NCBI RefSeq assembly: GCF_036588685.1
Contig: NC_086383.1
Span: forward strand, 33,732,412-33,796,411
DNA from: Mytilus trossulus
Lineage: Eukaryota > Mollusca > Bivalvia > Mytilida > Mytilidae
Direction: 5' to 3'
Length of the DNA stretch: 64,000 nt
Under the pieces are notes generated by a model. That model was not told the DNA's origin. It did not search any database and saw only the letters and a list, made by a program, of their open reading frames with translations. A program made the translations under genes and the position numbers. The number at the start of each line of letters is the position of its first letter. Positions within the stretch are counted from its first letter, which is position 1. This document shows, in pieces, positions 45,078 to 56,062 of this stretch.

Positions 45078-45215
45078 ACAATGGTATCCCAAAATATTAA
45101 ACTGGTAAATAAATTATTGAAAGATGTTTTTCATGCAGAAAATAAGGATGAATATGTACATTTAACAAATATTTCTAGAAAATGTATAGAAATTGTTTGA
45201 CTTCAATAAACTTGC

Positions 45216-45291
45216 CTTCTCAATTTCATGGTAAAGCCTCAGACTTGGTTGAAAATTTTATTGACCATCTTCCTTAGAGCTGCTCTCCTGG
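45216..45291 (-). ncRNA. Cassette 2, exon E3 (76 bp, GC donor)
   Basis: Acceptor CCACTCTGGCAG|CCAGGAG, core TCAACCAAGTCTGAGGCTTT plus ACCATGA, donor GAGAAG|GCAAGT. AG|GCAAGT is the usual context of functional GC-AG introns. Same length as cassette 3 E3. Confidence 0.6.
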
Positions 45292-45504
45292 CTGCCAGAG
45301 TGGCTGTCATCATTATCTTAATTGCAATCTTTTCGTTTTTGGTCCATTATTTATAGAAATAAATAAAAAAAATATCAGATGCACTCTCAATTAATCATGT
45401 ATCTTGAAAATTTCACCAAATCCAATTCTACCGATAGTGTCCCATAATTTCTCCCACCCTTAAATCTATTATCTGGAGCTCTGTTTACATTTTTTTTTAT
45501 TTAC

Positions 45505-45542
45505 AGAACTCTAAATAATAGTCATTGTTAGCTAGTATACAT
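45505..45542 (-). ncRNA. Cassette 2, exon E4 (38 bp)
   Basis: Acceptor TTTTGTTTAATATCAG|ATG, donor GAGTTCT|GTAAAT. Same strand ambiguity as in cassette 1. Confidence 0.4.
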
Positions 45543-45635
45543 CTGATATTAAACAAAAAACTTATACATATGAATATTTAAGTAAAATAATAAATTTAAA
45601 AGAATGAGGAGTTAAACAGTGGAATAATTTATTAC

Positions 45636-45679
45636 CTCCCTTTGCTAAAAATTTCACCTGTTTAGACTCCACATCATTG
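45636..45679 (-). ncRNA. Cassette 2, exon E5 (44 bp)
   Basis: Acceptor GTTAGATATAG|CAATGATG, core GTGGAGTCTAAACAGGTGAA, donor AAGGGAG|GTAATA. Exact length match to cassette 1 E5. Confidence 0.5.
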
Positions 45680-46256
45680 CTATATCTAACAAAAATACAA
45701 GATGGTATAGCTATAATAAATAATAAATAATTTGATATAAATTATTTAAATAATTAACAAAAATATTTAGTACATCATTGTTCACCTAGGTGGTTCACTT
45801 CCATTACTCCGATTTTCTCAACCAATTGAAAAAATGGACACCAAGATATATAACAAATCTTGCTTATTGTGGCATTTAACACTAAAAATCTGAATTAATC
45901 TTTTCTCACCAAGATGTGTTTTTTTCTATGCTTCTTGTGAAATAATCTTTTTTATAGCTAAAACACTGCAAAAAATAACAAACTAATGAAGAAAAAGAGA
46001 TACATCCAACAAATCAGAAAACCAAAATGTACATTTTAACAAAATAACATTATTTTTCTTTTTTTTTTTAGATTCTCCATTTTTAACCTTCTGGAAATGT
46101 TTGATAACACATTGACCATAATTAAGATATCAAGAGTAGGTCTAAAAGTAAAATCGGAAAATTATGAAGTATCAATTTAGCCAACAACTTCCAGCTTTGT
46201 TGAAAATGGAGAATCTTTACAATTTTTAAATTTTTTTTTTGGTAAAAAAATATGAA

Positions 46257-46436
46257 CATTTTTTAAAACATACACAAAAATAGTCTGAATTACATTCTTT
46301 AAAACATACACAAAAATAGTCTGAATTACATTTTTTAAAACATACACAAAAATAGTCTGAATTACATTCTTTAAAACATACACAAAAATAGTCTGAATTA
46401 CATTCTTTAAAACATACACAAAAATAGTCTGAATTA
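46257..46436. repeat. 36-bp minisatellite, exactly 5 copies
   Basis: Units CATTCTTTAAAACATACACA.. at 46257, 46293, 46329, 46365 and 46401, almost identical. The minus strand reads a 12-residue frame (KNVIQTIFVYVL) five times. It lies just beyond E6 of cassette 2; cassette 1 has a single unrepeated equivalent. Confidence 0.93.
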
Positions 46437-46496
46437 CATTCTTTTTGGTTTCAGTTGTATTGCACAATAATTTCCTGCAGCCACAGTTGAAGTCAC
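46437..46496 (-). ncRNA. Cassette 2, exon E6 (acceptor defined)
   Basis: Acceptor TATATTTCTTTTTCAG|GTGA followed by CTGTGGCTGCAGGAAATTAT, shared with cassette 1 E6. The 3' limit is arbitrary because the minisatellite follows. Confidence 0.45.
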
Positions 46497-46939
46497 CTGA
46501 AAAAGAAATATACATTCTAATATCTTTCAGAACAATATTCAATGCAAAGGAAAAAGTAACTAGTTAATAAATGCACTTATGATGCATAGAACAATAGAAC
46601 ATTGCTTTTACTTTGCTTTGAAGTGATTCTGTAGACTGAATTTACAAACAACCAGTCTTCAGTAGCAAACAAGGGATGACAAGTAGTTGGTTGTTGTTCG
46701 ACGTATTTATAGATTATCGTTGAGATGACCACTGATAATCTGTTTATCGCTATTTTACCTATGACGACCTTGTCAATTTCAATGTCAATTTTGTTAGCAA
46801 CGCCACGTGGTCTCCTTAGTTTCTAGCGATAATTTTTCCATCTCAAGCGAGAAGCATGATATGAAAATTATCACAAAAAAGATCAAAGGAAAAATGCACA
46901 AAATAGCGATAATTGTTATTATTTCATGGTTTCATTATA

Positions 46940-47115
46940 AATCAAGCTGTTGGTTTTCTTGTTTGAATTGTTTCACATTTTGCCATGTTTCTAACTTTTA
47001 AAGTTAACTGTAAGGTATATGTTTGGCTCATTGTTGAAGGCCATAGTGACCATTTGTTGCTTACATATCATTTGGTCTCTGGGAGATAGTTGTTTCAGTG
47101 GCAATCATACCACAT
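46940..47115 (+). repeat. Diverged repeat G between cassettes 2 and 3
   Basis: TTGGTTTTCTTGTTTGAATT, GGCTCATTGTTGAAGGCC and CAGTGGCAATCATACCACAT. Confidence 0.75.
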
Positions 47116-47395
47116 GATGGTCCACATCCCATTCATTATACAATGTATATACGGGAACAATTTTAGAAAACTTACAGATAGTAAGATTTTCTAAGTAACT
47201 GAATAATTTTTTTATTTCCTTTATTTATCTTGATACCTCCCTTTAGATTATATCACAGTTATAGTTCAAGAAAAATTAAAGTTTACTACGTCTCAAGATC
47301 TGCATAATTAAAATATAATACTTCTTTGCATAACATTCTAGGGTATTTACATGTTCTTGGCTAAATGACTCATTAATTTATGTATTGGTTCTTAC

Positions 47396-47457
47396 CATAT
47401 TAGTCAGCTCCAATGGCCATTCTCAGCCTCAATCCTTACAGACAAGCTGATGCTAAT
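47396..47457 (-). ncRNA. Cassette 3, exon E1 (62 bp)
   Basis: Acceptor ACTTTATATTTCAG|ATTAGC, core AATGGCCATTGGAGCTGA preceded by GCTTGTCTG(T)AAGGATTGA, donor TAATATG|GTAAGA. All frames closed. Confidence 0.65.
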
Positions 47458-47762
47458 CTGAAATATAAAGTGTTAAGTCTTACCAGAATGGTTTCAAAAG
47501 ATCACTGTTACCATATGAAATTATAAAGAAATAGGTTATATATGTGTAATAGAGGCTGAGAACATATATTAACTAGATAGCAATCCAACAAACTAAATAA
47601 TTAGGTTCGATATTCAAAATTACGTTATGTTTGTACTGATAAAAAAAAAATGCGTAAACTAGAAACCAAACTCTTACAAACTTTCAAGCCTGAACCACAT
47701 AAAATTTAAAAAGAATATTTATAAAACATTTATTCTATTCGAAACTGTATACTGGCACCTAC

Positions 47763-47830
47763 CTATATACTAGCTGTATTAGACCTCCAAGTCTTATTCC
47801 CACACCATGAAAAAATCTCACAAAAAAACC
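47763..47830 (-). ncRNA. Cassette 3, exon E2 (68 bp)
   Basis: Acceptor TTCATATATTTCAG|GGTTTT, core TTTCATGGTGTGGGAATAAG plus ACTTGGAGGT, donor TATATAG|GTAGGT. Confidence 0.65.
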
Positions 47831-48178
47831 CTGAAATATATGAAAATTTACAATTTATATACTTTATATTTCGATTTCCCTGACATTTACCAAACATTAT
47901 TCCAATTTCTTACTATAACATAAATAACTGTAAAATCAATATAAAAGATTAAAATCAAAAACAGTAAGTCTTAAGTTTATTGATTGAATTTTCAACTCCA
48001 CAAAAATAATAATTTAAATATATTCCATTGTTTCTAAAGGTAAATTATGAGTTATCTCCCATTGAATGGCAAAAATAACATTTTACATTAGCAACATCAA
48101 CTCTATCATATGCCCTTAATATACAATTTTTATCAAATTACTGATTGTATAGAAAATGTTTGGCTTAATTAAACTTGC

Positions 48179-48254
48179 CTTCTTATTTTCTTGGTGAAGC
48201 CTCAGACTTGGTTGAAGATTTATGTAACCATCTTACTTGGAGCTGCTGCCATGG
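48179..48254 (-). ncRNA. Cassette 3, exon E3 (76 bp, GC donor)
   Basis: Acceptor GCATGAAAAGTAG|CCATGG, core TCTTCAACCAAGTCTGAGGC, donor TAAGAAG|GCAAGT. The acceptor aligns position for position with the other cassettes. Confidence 0.6.
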
Positions 48255-48599
48255 CTACTTTTCATGCTTTTCAACATAATTCTTTGTGATAACTAGTTCA
48301 CTGAATCCATTTTAATATTCCAATGTCCTTTCCGTTGTATATAATCCAATATACAATTGTCCAAAGAATGTTCCAAAGCATCTCACAATATTTTCTTTTT
48401 ACATTCATGGCAGCATGGAAGTAATTCTCAATATAAAAAATAATTGTTTGAACTCATACATTTTAAACAGTAAAAATATCAGATGTGCTTTTATACATGT
48501 AACTTGAATTTTGAAAATTGACCAAATGTTTGTTTTTAAATACCCACAATTTCTCTTTCCATTTTTATTTAGAACTATGTTTACATTTTTTTTATTTAC

Positions 48600-48638
48600 A
48601 TAGCTCAAATTATTGCTCTTATATTAGTTAGCAGACAT
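48600..48638 (-). ncRNA. Cassette 3, exon E4 (39 bp)
   Basis: Acceptor TATTTACATATCAG|ATGTC, donor GAGCTAT|GTAAAT. The most diverged E4. No E5 equivalent is clear upstream, so cassette 3 is truncated or decayed there. Confidence 0.35.
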
Positions 48639-48699
48639 CTGATATGTAAATACCTAAAAAAAGAGGTTATAAAAAAAGAACAGAATATTTATTGGCTAA

Positions 48700-49545
48700 C
48701 ACCTATAAATCACAAACATTTTTTTAATATTTTGGAGCATAGTTTAATAAAATTTCCCTTGTTTTAAGTTTCTCTTCACACACATCATAAGTATGAAAAT
48801 AATTCTACAAAAATTGATCATAGCCTTAAGTAGCTCAGTTGTGCAAGTTCATATTTTCCATCAACAAAGGAGAATGGTCTTTACTGAAATTTAAATATAT
48901 GGAAATATAAAAGGTCAAACATTTGTGATGACGATTAACCTTAATCAATTTGCATGCTCATCATGTGAGTTCTAAACAAAAATTGTTACATTCTTACAAA
49001 GGTTTAAATAAAAATCTCCTAATTCAAGAATAGAAAAAATTATAACTGCAGGAGTTGATTACACAAACGAGTACTGTCTGTAAATTTTAATAAAATTTCA
49101 CAAATTTCGGGAAAATGGGGGGAAATTTCTCAACCAGTTTCATACTAGGAATAACACAACTTCAACGTGAGTGCAATCTTCCTTTGAAGTTTCAATGGTA
49201 AAAGAAATGCTGATAATATAAAATACAAATATAATACAAAATAGTGGTATGTTGTAAGAAATCTTTACATTTAGGATAAAATTTAGGATGAAATATTGTA
49301 AACTCAAAAAATCCTGTTTCTTTAAATTAAAAAATAATTGTCCAAATTCAACTTCCATGTAATAAAATATTTAAACTAGAATAGTTGAAAGGAAATAGTT
49401 TCAAAATTTACAATTCAAAAGTAACATTTTTGTTCCCAAATTAAGTTTGATACATGAACCATATTAATCGGTGATGTCAAAATTTGTTTTTCATAAGAAT
49501 GCTTCCAAAAAACTTAAGAGAAGAGAAATCACTGATATCTTGACA
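48700..49545. other. No feature recognised
   Basis: AT-rich. The expected E5 of cassette 3 (near 48760) is not recognisable. Confidence 0.45.
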
Positions 49546-49735
49546 TTAATAGAGATGGACTGACACAAGGTAAACTTTGGGAATGACTGGTTCCTTAAAT
49601 GGAGGATAACAGTCAGAACTAGCTCCTGTCAACACAAGACAGGAAACACCTCTTTTCTGCCATTTGGAAACAAATCCCATGTAATAACGTAAATAGTTTT
49701 TTCCATCTTCAAATGATAAAAAAGCAATTATTCTC
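49546..49735 (-). other. Orphan open frame of about 63 codons, unknown
   Basis: The minus frame includes SFEDGKNYLRYYMGFVSK, GVSCLVLTGASSDCYPPF and KVYLVSVHLY before a TAA. The composition is less AT-driven than most frames here. It is cut at its 5' side by the G/C-tract repeat (49738 on), with no convincing acceptor. It may be a fragment of an old gene or mobile element. I do not recognise it. Confidence 0.2.
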
Positions 49736-49737
49736 CC

Positions 49738-49930
49738 CCAGGGGTGGTTCCAGCCATTTTTAAAGAGATGGGGCTCCCACCCAGGATAAAAGGCAGGGTT
49801 CAAACTAGGTTCTGTTCTCATTTAATTGCAACCAAAAAATTTGTACAGGTTCTGCAGATCCCAGTGTCTCGCTTTTTTTTGCTGTTAATCCCAGGCTCAA
49901 CAAAAATGAGGGGGGGGGGGGGGGGGGGAA
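49738..49930. repeat. G/C-tract 'ggttccagcc' repeat with G19 run
   Basis: GGGGTGGTTCCAGCCATTTT..GGGGCTCCCACCC, then 19 G at 49910-49928. Confidence 0.7.
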
Positions 49931-49949
49931 TATCAATAAAAATATTCCT

Positions 49950-50500
49950 CTCAGACTTTCATTTGATTGTAAGAAGCTTCTGTCCAAGTTTGGTAAAAAT
50001 CCAGAATAGTTTATGAATCTAATAATTGTTTTAAAAACTTTAACTTCAGAATATAAGGTTAAACTAAGTCCATTAATAAGCAAAATACGGAAAAACAGGA
50101 AACAAGTTTTAACTATTTTTTGTCTAGATACTAGCTTTTGATCATAAACAAGCTTCTGTCTAAGTTTGTTACAAATCCAGAATATTTGAAGAAAGTTAAT
50201 AAAATTTTAAAAACTTTAGTGAATGTATTGTATCCTGGCATTTATAAGTAGAATATGGAAAAATTAATTTGTTTCATTTACAAAATTTACTTCTGGGTAC
50301 TATCTTATGATTATATACAAGCTTCGGTGGAAGTTTTAGAAATCCAGAATAGTTTTAGAAAGTTATAAAAATTTCAAAAAAACTTAAAACTAAAGAGTGA
50401 ATTTTTGTGATCGCCAATGATGACGCTGCTGACAGAATGTAGGATGGCTAAGTCTCATGTTTTTTTCAATTAAAGTTGAAGGCTCGACAAAAAGTATTAA
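49950..50500 (+). repeat. Repeat M, copy 2
   Basis: Three cycles of AAGCTTCTGTCCAAGTTTGG..AAATCCAGAATAGTTT..AAACTTTAAC, ending GAATGTAGGATGGCTAAG and GAAGGCTCGACAAAA. Confidence 0.8.
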
Positions 50501-50549
50501 TGGTTTAAAAAGAATGTTAAATAAAATTTGTTGAATAGTGTTTAATCAA

Positions 50550-50820
50550 ATTTTGCAGAGGTACATGCTTCCAATTGGCTTCCCTCAGAGTTACATGCCT
50601 CTAATTGGGACCGCGCTGCCAGGGGTACTGCTTCTAATAAGCTTTAGCAGACAGAGGTATATATGTACTGCTTCAAATCAGCTTCGCAACAAGACAGAGG
50701 GTATGTGCTCCCAATTAGCTTCACTAAGAGGTACATGCTTCCAATTGGCTTCGCTCAGACAAACGTACTGCTTCCAGTGTCGAAATGGTACGGTATGCAA
50801 GTCTGTACTATATCCAGCCT
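50550..50820 (+). repeat. Degenerate minisatellite, AGGTACATGCTTCCAATTGG
   Basis: Six or seven units of about 30-45 bp with (A/G)TACTGCTTC or TACATGCTTCCAATTGGCTTCGC-like cores. It sits within a 94-codon open frame (50538-50822) and is GC-richer than the flanks. Coding cannot be excluded, but repeat periodicity explains the frame poorly, and no homology is recognised. Confidence 0.55.
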
Positions 50821-51069
50821 AGTAAATGGTACATAATTGCAAGTCAAATGTCGTCCAAATATACAAAAACATATTTTATTTAACATTCTTGATCTAGTTT
50901 ATTTTCGCATCTACCTTCACTCTCCTATTTATAATTTATCCTGATGGTGATATTGTGAAATGCAAATTATCATTACAGGATTCTGCAGTTCCCCTGATGA
51001 AGGTGCCATAGGATCCGAAATATGGCTATCTTATCAAATTCACTTTAGCAATCCCTTAATTTTTTTTAT

Positions 51070-51650
51070 TATCTTTTGATTAAAAGAAGCATGTCCTAGT
51101 TCTGTCAAAGTTTGGTAAATATCCAGAATAGTTTATGAATTTAATAAATATTTTAAAAACTTTAACAGCAGACTGAATGTTATGTTAACTTGAAGAAAAA
51201 CTAAGTCAGTTATAAGTGAAAAATACAGAAAAATGGAATTTTATTTTTACAAAATTTACTTCTGGGTACATGTACTATCTTATCATCATAAACAAGCTTT
51301 GGTCCAAGCTTGGTACAAATCCAGGAGAGTTTAAGAAAGTTATCAAAGTTTTTAAAACTTTAACCACAGAGTGAATGTAATATTTCCCAGGAGAAAAACT
51401 AAGTCCAGTTACAAGTAAAATACGAAGAAATGGAATTTTATTTTTACAATATTTAGTTCTCTATACTATCTTATGATCATTTACAAACTTCTGTCCAAGT
51501 TTGGTATAAATCCAGGATAGTTTAAGAAAGCTATTAAAATTTTAAAAACGTTAACCACAGAGTGAATATTTGTGGACGATGCCAATGACGGAATGTAGGA
51601 TCGCTATGTGTCACTTTTTCAACTTAAGTCAAAGGCTCGACAAAAGGAGG
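51070..51650 (+). repeat. Repeat M, copy 3
   Basis: Cycles of AAGCTT(T)GGTCCAAGCTTGG-like blocks, AACCACAGAGTGAATATTTG and the tail AAGGCTCGACAAAAGGAGG. Confidence 0.8.
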
Positions 51651-51734
51651 ATCCAACCTCTCCAGAACTCCCACCCTCTGAATCTACCACTGCCCCTAAA
51701 GTATGGTACATGATCTAATTTGAACCTGCTTAGT

Positions 51735-51830
51735 TATAAAAAAGTAGATGAGGTATGATTGCCAATGAGACAACTATCCACTATCCACTAAAGACCAAAA
51801 TGACACAAACATTAACAATTATAATATGTT
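51735..51830 (+). repeat. Repeat G fragment
   Basis: GATGAGGTATGATTGCCAAT, then ACAACTATCCACTATCCACT with an 8-bp internal duplication. Confidence 0.75.
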
Positions 51831-54700
51831 TAAAGTGAATATTGTATGCAATTTTTAAAAGAAATATAAGGGGAATTTCGAAAAGAAATGTCAAAATCTT
51901 GTCATGATGAGTAATTGTTAAATGTGACGAAAAAGTTAAAATTAAAAATAGTTGTTAATTATGTACTGATAATTATAAACCAAATAGTTATACCAAACAT
52001 TTTTAAGAATTACACTGATTTTAGAAAAATATGATGCCGAATGGACAAATTGTCATTTTTAGAAATTTCTTAATTAAATTAAATTTGAAACAAGTTATCT
52101 CCCTTGCTTGAAAGTAAAAGTTTTCAGCTGTGTAAAGACAAAGCAAAGAAACAAACAACTATTTCGCTTAAATACAACATTCGAGGCTAATTGATGAAAC
52201 TTGATTACAAATATTTTTCAAGCAAAATGTGAATACTGTGGATTCCTTATTATTGACAGTTTTTTTTATTATTATTATTCATGTGAATGACAAATTTTAG
52301 GTTTTCACAAAATTATTTTTTGGGGGATTTGTATGGAGAATTTGTAAAATGTCTGAATGAAAGCATATTATTGGGGGTTAGAGTTAAAAATGAACCCAAG
52401 AATGATATATTTGAAGCAAAATAATTAGATACTTCTGTTTAATACTATGGATTTTTATCTAAATAACTCTGGGAAATGATGATAGTTTCAGATAAATAAG
52501 AATGAAGGTTTAAGGGGGGTATTTGAAATGATTTAAATACTTGTTCTTCCCACTTGGTCAAAGCATTAAGTGAATTTAATTTAAAAGGTAGATTATAATT
52601 TTGAAATGTTACTTTTACTTCACCATTATCTTGTTAGCAATCAGTGCTTTTAAGAAACAGATACCCTGAAATAATTTTGATGACGCTTAAGTATATAACA
52701 TTTTGGGTAATTTTTCACAATAAGGTATTTGAATTCAATCTAAGATACAAATATATTTTTAATATTTTGGTTTCCAATACATCATAATATGTCAAAAATA
52801 ATTTAGAATTTGATTAAAGACCTTTGTTTTTGACATTGTTTCGAAAATTATAAAACTTTTTTACAGATTTAAGCTCAAAATTATAATTTTTTTAATACTT
52901 AAACTACCAAACAAATATCAAATATTTTCATTTCAGAATTACATATAAAGATTCCCTCAAAAGCAGAACACCATATCCTGAACACTTGAAAACCATGACA
53001 CCATTCAAAGAACCAATGAAAAAACAAAAGAAACAACCAGACCCTAGCAACTGCAAGCTACTCTAAAGAGAAACTATGTTAGTAATAGATAAGAAACGCA
53101 GCGCTCTGAGCTCAATGTATTTCTGAAATGGTCATTTGATATTTGCTTAGTCTTCAAAAAAAAAATCAAGATGAACATTAATGTTCAGCTATGAAACTTT
53201 AAATGCAGATGACAAACTTTAATTTAGTTTCAAGTACAAATGTAATGTTATTCTCCAATTTGACAATCAAGATGTATTGAAAACAGTAAAATATTTAGGG
53301 AAGTTGTTAAATTACAAAACTGAAATTTCAGTTTTATCATTTAAACGAGTGTATCACCAAAAACTGCATGAATTGTTTTGAAAATTTCAACCACCCGAAA
53401 GCACTAACAATGCAAACAAGACAATGTTTAAAAATGTTTTATAAATATCTGTTGATCATTTGATCCAAGGACCTTAAACTGTTTTACAACCTAATAAACC
53501 TCATCCTAAGTTATTTCAACTATCACCCTTTCTGCATTGATCAATTTGATAAAGAAATTAAATAAATGGGCGTTCCACTCTGGGTTAATCTCCAACCTCT
53601 TTTTTAGCTTCAAATGTTGTTGCATATATAAGTATGGAGATTTGTCACATTGGCACTCATACCACATCTCCTATATATATCAATTTAACTATTGAAATTG
53701 ATGGCAAACCATTTTGCTGCATTTCAGAAGAAAATCTTGTTCAATGGTTAAATAGTGTTGTAATCAAATTAAATCAATCTTCTTCCACGGTTTTATCATT
53801 TAATATCCAGTTTTTAATGTATATTATAATTTGTATGCCTGAATCTTTTTTTGAGTTTTTTCGGTCAAATTTCTAACTTGGTTGTTCACATGAAATGCTT
53901 AATAAAAATCTCTGTCATTTATGTATTCAAGCTGAATATGTTCTCAAAAAAAATACTTTTTGGTAATTTTTAAATATGAAATGAAAATTATTCCAGAATC
54001 CACCGACAAGAATCAAATAAGTACCACTTGTATTTATATCGGCATATTTATCTCAATATTTTTAAATTATGAGAAGGTGTCCATGGCTTTAATTAATCAA
54101 ATTATTATTTGGCTACAGTTATAAATTATTGGATGAAAACTTTTACAACAAAAAAAAATTGCTCGACATAATCTTCCAGAATCGTTGATGGTGAATGTTT
54201 GGGATAATCATAAATATTTTTTTTTATTACAATATCAACTAATTTCAGAAATTCAAAATCTTATTCAATTAATCTGAACCAAACCATATTTTCCCCAATT
54301 ACTAGATACTTTGCAGACATATCTTAATTTTCAAGCAGTTTTTTTACCACTTCCCAAGGGTAAAATATACATGAATTTGATCTTGGCATAGTGTACCTGA
54401 ATTTTACTTCACAAATTTAGAGCAAAATTGCATCATTTGTTGAAATACCATATCGTATTGATACCCTTATTTTATACAACTTGCCTCCCCTTCTAATTTA
54501 GTGAATTTTTATTTCGCTACTCAGTGGCAGAATCCAGAACTTTTCATGAGGGGGCCCCCTCTAGTCATACTATAGTGATTCCTTATATAATCAACCAAAA
54601 GGAGTATGTTCGATAAGGTCCTAAAATGGCCCCCTTTTTAGCGTAAATTTCAAATTCAGATTAATCGACCAATATCACGATAAATTACAGCTAATCCAAT
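51831..54700. other. Long AT-rich stretch, no gene recognised
   Basis: Only a repeat G fragment near 53626-53665 (TGGCACTCATACCACATCTC) and a G/C-tract fragment near 54530-54560 are recognised. The 80-codon plus frame at 53634 starts inside the repeat fragment and is not credible. Confidence 0.45.
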
Positions 54701-54758
54701 TTGACTAGCTAGGATATACACCATTTTGTTGGAAATTTTACGTTTCTGCGTTTCATTA

Positions 54759-54766
54759 TGACGTCA
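54759..54766. promoter_or_regulatory. CRE-type palindrome TGACGTCA
   Basis: Exact octamer. Same motif at 14088, 14129, 14960, 18231 and 18255. No associated gene is visible. Confidence 0.3.
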
Positions 54767-54833
54767 CAAGTTGAACTCATATTGATTTTCACGAAAAAAT
54801 CAATGAAAATGGGTAAATTTCCATAGATTATTG

Positions 54834-54955
54834 GACAGGAAATATAGAGCGCATACGTCGACAACAAAGATCTTTTTAAATAATGTTTGTGAAGACATTT
54901 CACACGTCTTATTTGAATCTTAAGCTTGTCGACGCCTGCGCTCTATGTTTCCTGG
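54834..54955. repeat. Inverted repeat, CAGGAAATATAGAGCGCATA
   Basis: The arm at 54834-54866 (ACAGGAAATATAGAGCGCAT..CGTCGACAA) pairs with about 54925-54955 (TTGTCGACGCCTGCGCTCTA..). Confidence 0.75.
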
Positions 54956-55736
54956 TCCTTCATTTGGTTGCAATCTGGCTTATTTTGACAAATTTCACCA
55001 AAATCCCTTATTTTGACCTTTTTGGGATGTAAAAATTAACATGTTAGAAGTAAACTTTGACAAAAACAGTTCTGTGTAACTTTCTAACATGTCTTTAAGG
55101 CAACTTGAAACAGTTATTGTCTTGTTACTATGAACTTTATAATTGGGGCCAAATATGGCTCTTACCGAACTTACTGTTTTACCCACAAAAAGGGGGGGGG
55201 GGGCAAGGCTCCCTGGATCCACCTATGCTACTGTCATTCAAGATATCAGTGTTTTCATGTAAACCCGAATCATAATTTGTCATTTTACCTTATATTTTCT
55301 GTAAAAAACAATACATTATTATATTCTGGAACAGTTCAATTGTAAAAACTCTTAGAAGCATATCTTAATTTTCTAAAAAAAAAATATAGAAATTTTTTAT
55401 TTGTAATCTTTTATTTAACACATTTATTAATTTGGTTATGCATGAAAAAGGTTTGAACATTTATTTTCATATTCATTGATTAAAGTAAATTAACATTTCC
55501 AATAAAAAAAAATTATTCAAGAAATTATTTACTAATTATTTTTGATAGTCCAATGGAATTTTCAAAAAATTTCAATATGTAAAACATTTTGAAGAAAGAG
55601 ATGAAAAACACATAAAAATTTCATGTTGCATTTTGACAATTTTTGATAGAATAAATGCAGCACAGAATGAAAAAAAACCATTTTACTTACACAAGTAGTA
55701 GATAAGTTAACATATCAAATACTTGCTAACATTCTG

Positions 55737-56062
55737 TGGTGTCTGAGATCACCCTTTTTTTTGTTTTGGTTGGTGCTTGGTGTCAGATCATTCCTGGTCT
55801 TTGGTAAGGTTGTTGTGCCTGAAAGCATCCCTGATCTTTGGAAAGGTTGGTGCATGGTGTCTGAGATCATCCCTGGCTATTTAGTTTAGTTGGTTGCATG
55901 GTGCCTGAAAACCTCTTAGGTCTTTGGTTGGGTTGGTGCTTTTTGCCCTAGTTCATGTCTGTTCTTTGTTTTGGTTGGTGCTCAGTGCTGGAGTTCATCC
56001 CTGGTCTTTGGTTGAATTGGTGCTTGAGAATCTCTCAGGTCTTTGAATGGGTTGTTGCTGTA
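55737..56062 (+). repeat. Degenerate minisatellite of about 45 bp, about 8 units
   Basis: Units share CATCCCTGGTCTTTGG and GGTTGGTGCTTGGTG-like blocks. Frames are broken by stops on both strands. Confidence 0.8.

Noticed and set aside
45235-45315. C/D-box snoRNA-like pattern (ATGATGA..GTCTGAG) over E3 of cassette 2
   Set aside because: The C-box part is absent from the other two cassettes and no terminal stem is seen.
46177-46542. 121-codon minus frame with five 12-residue repeats
   Set aside because: Created by the five-copy 36-bp repeat; flanks are poly-A/T.
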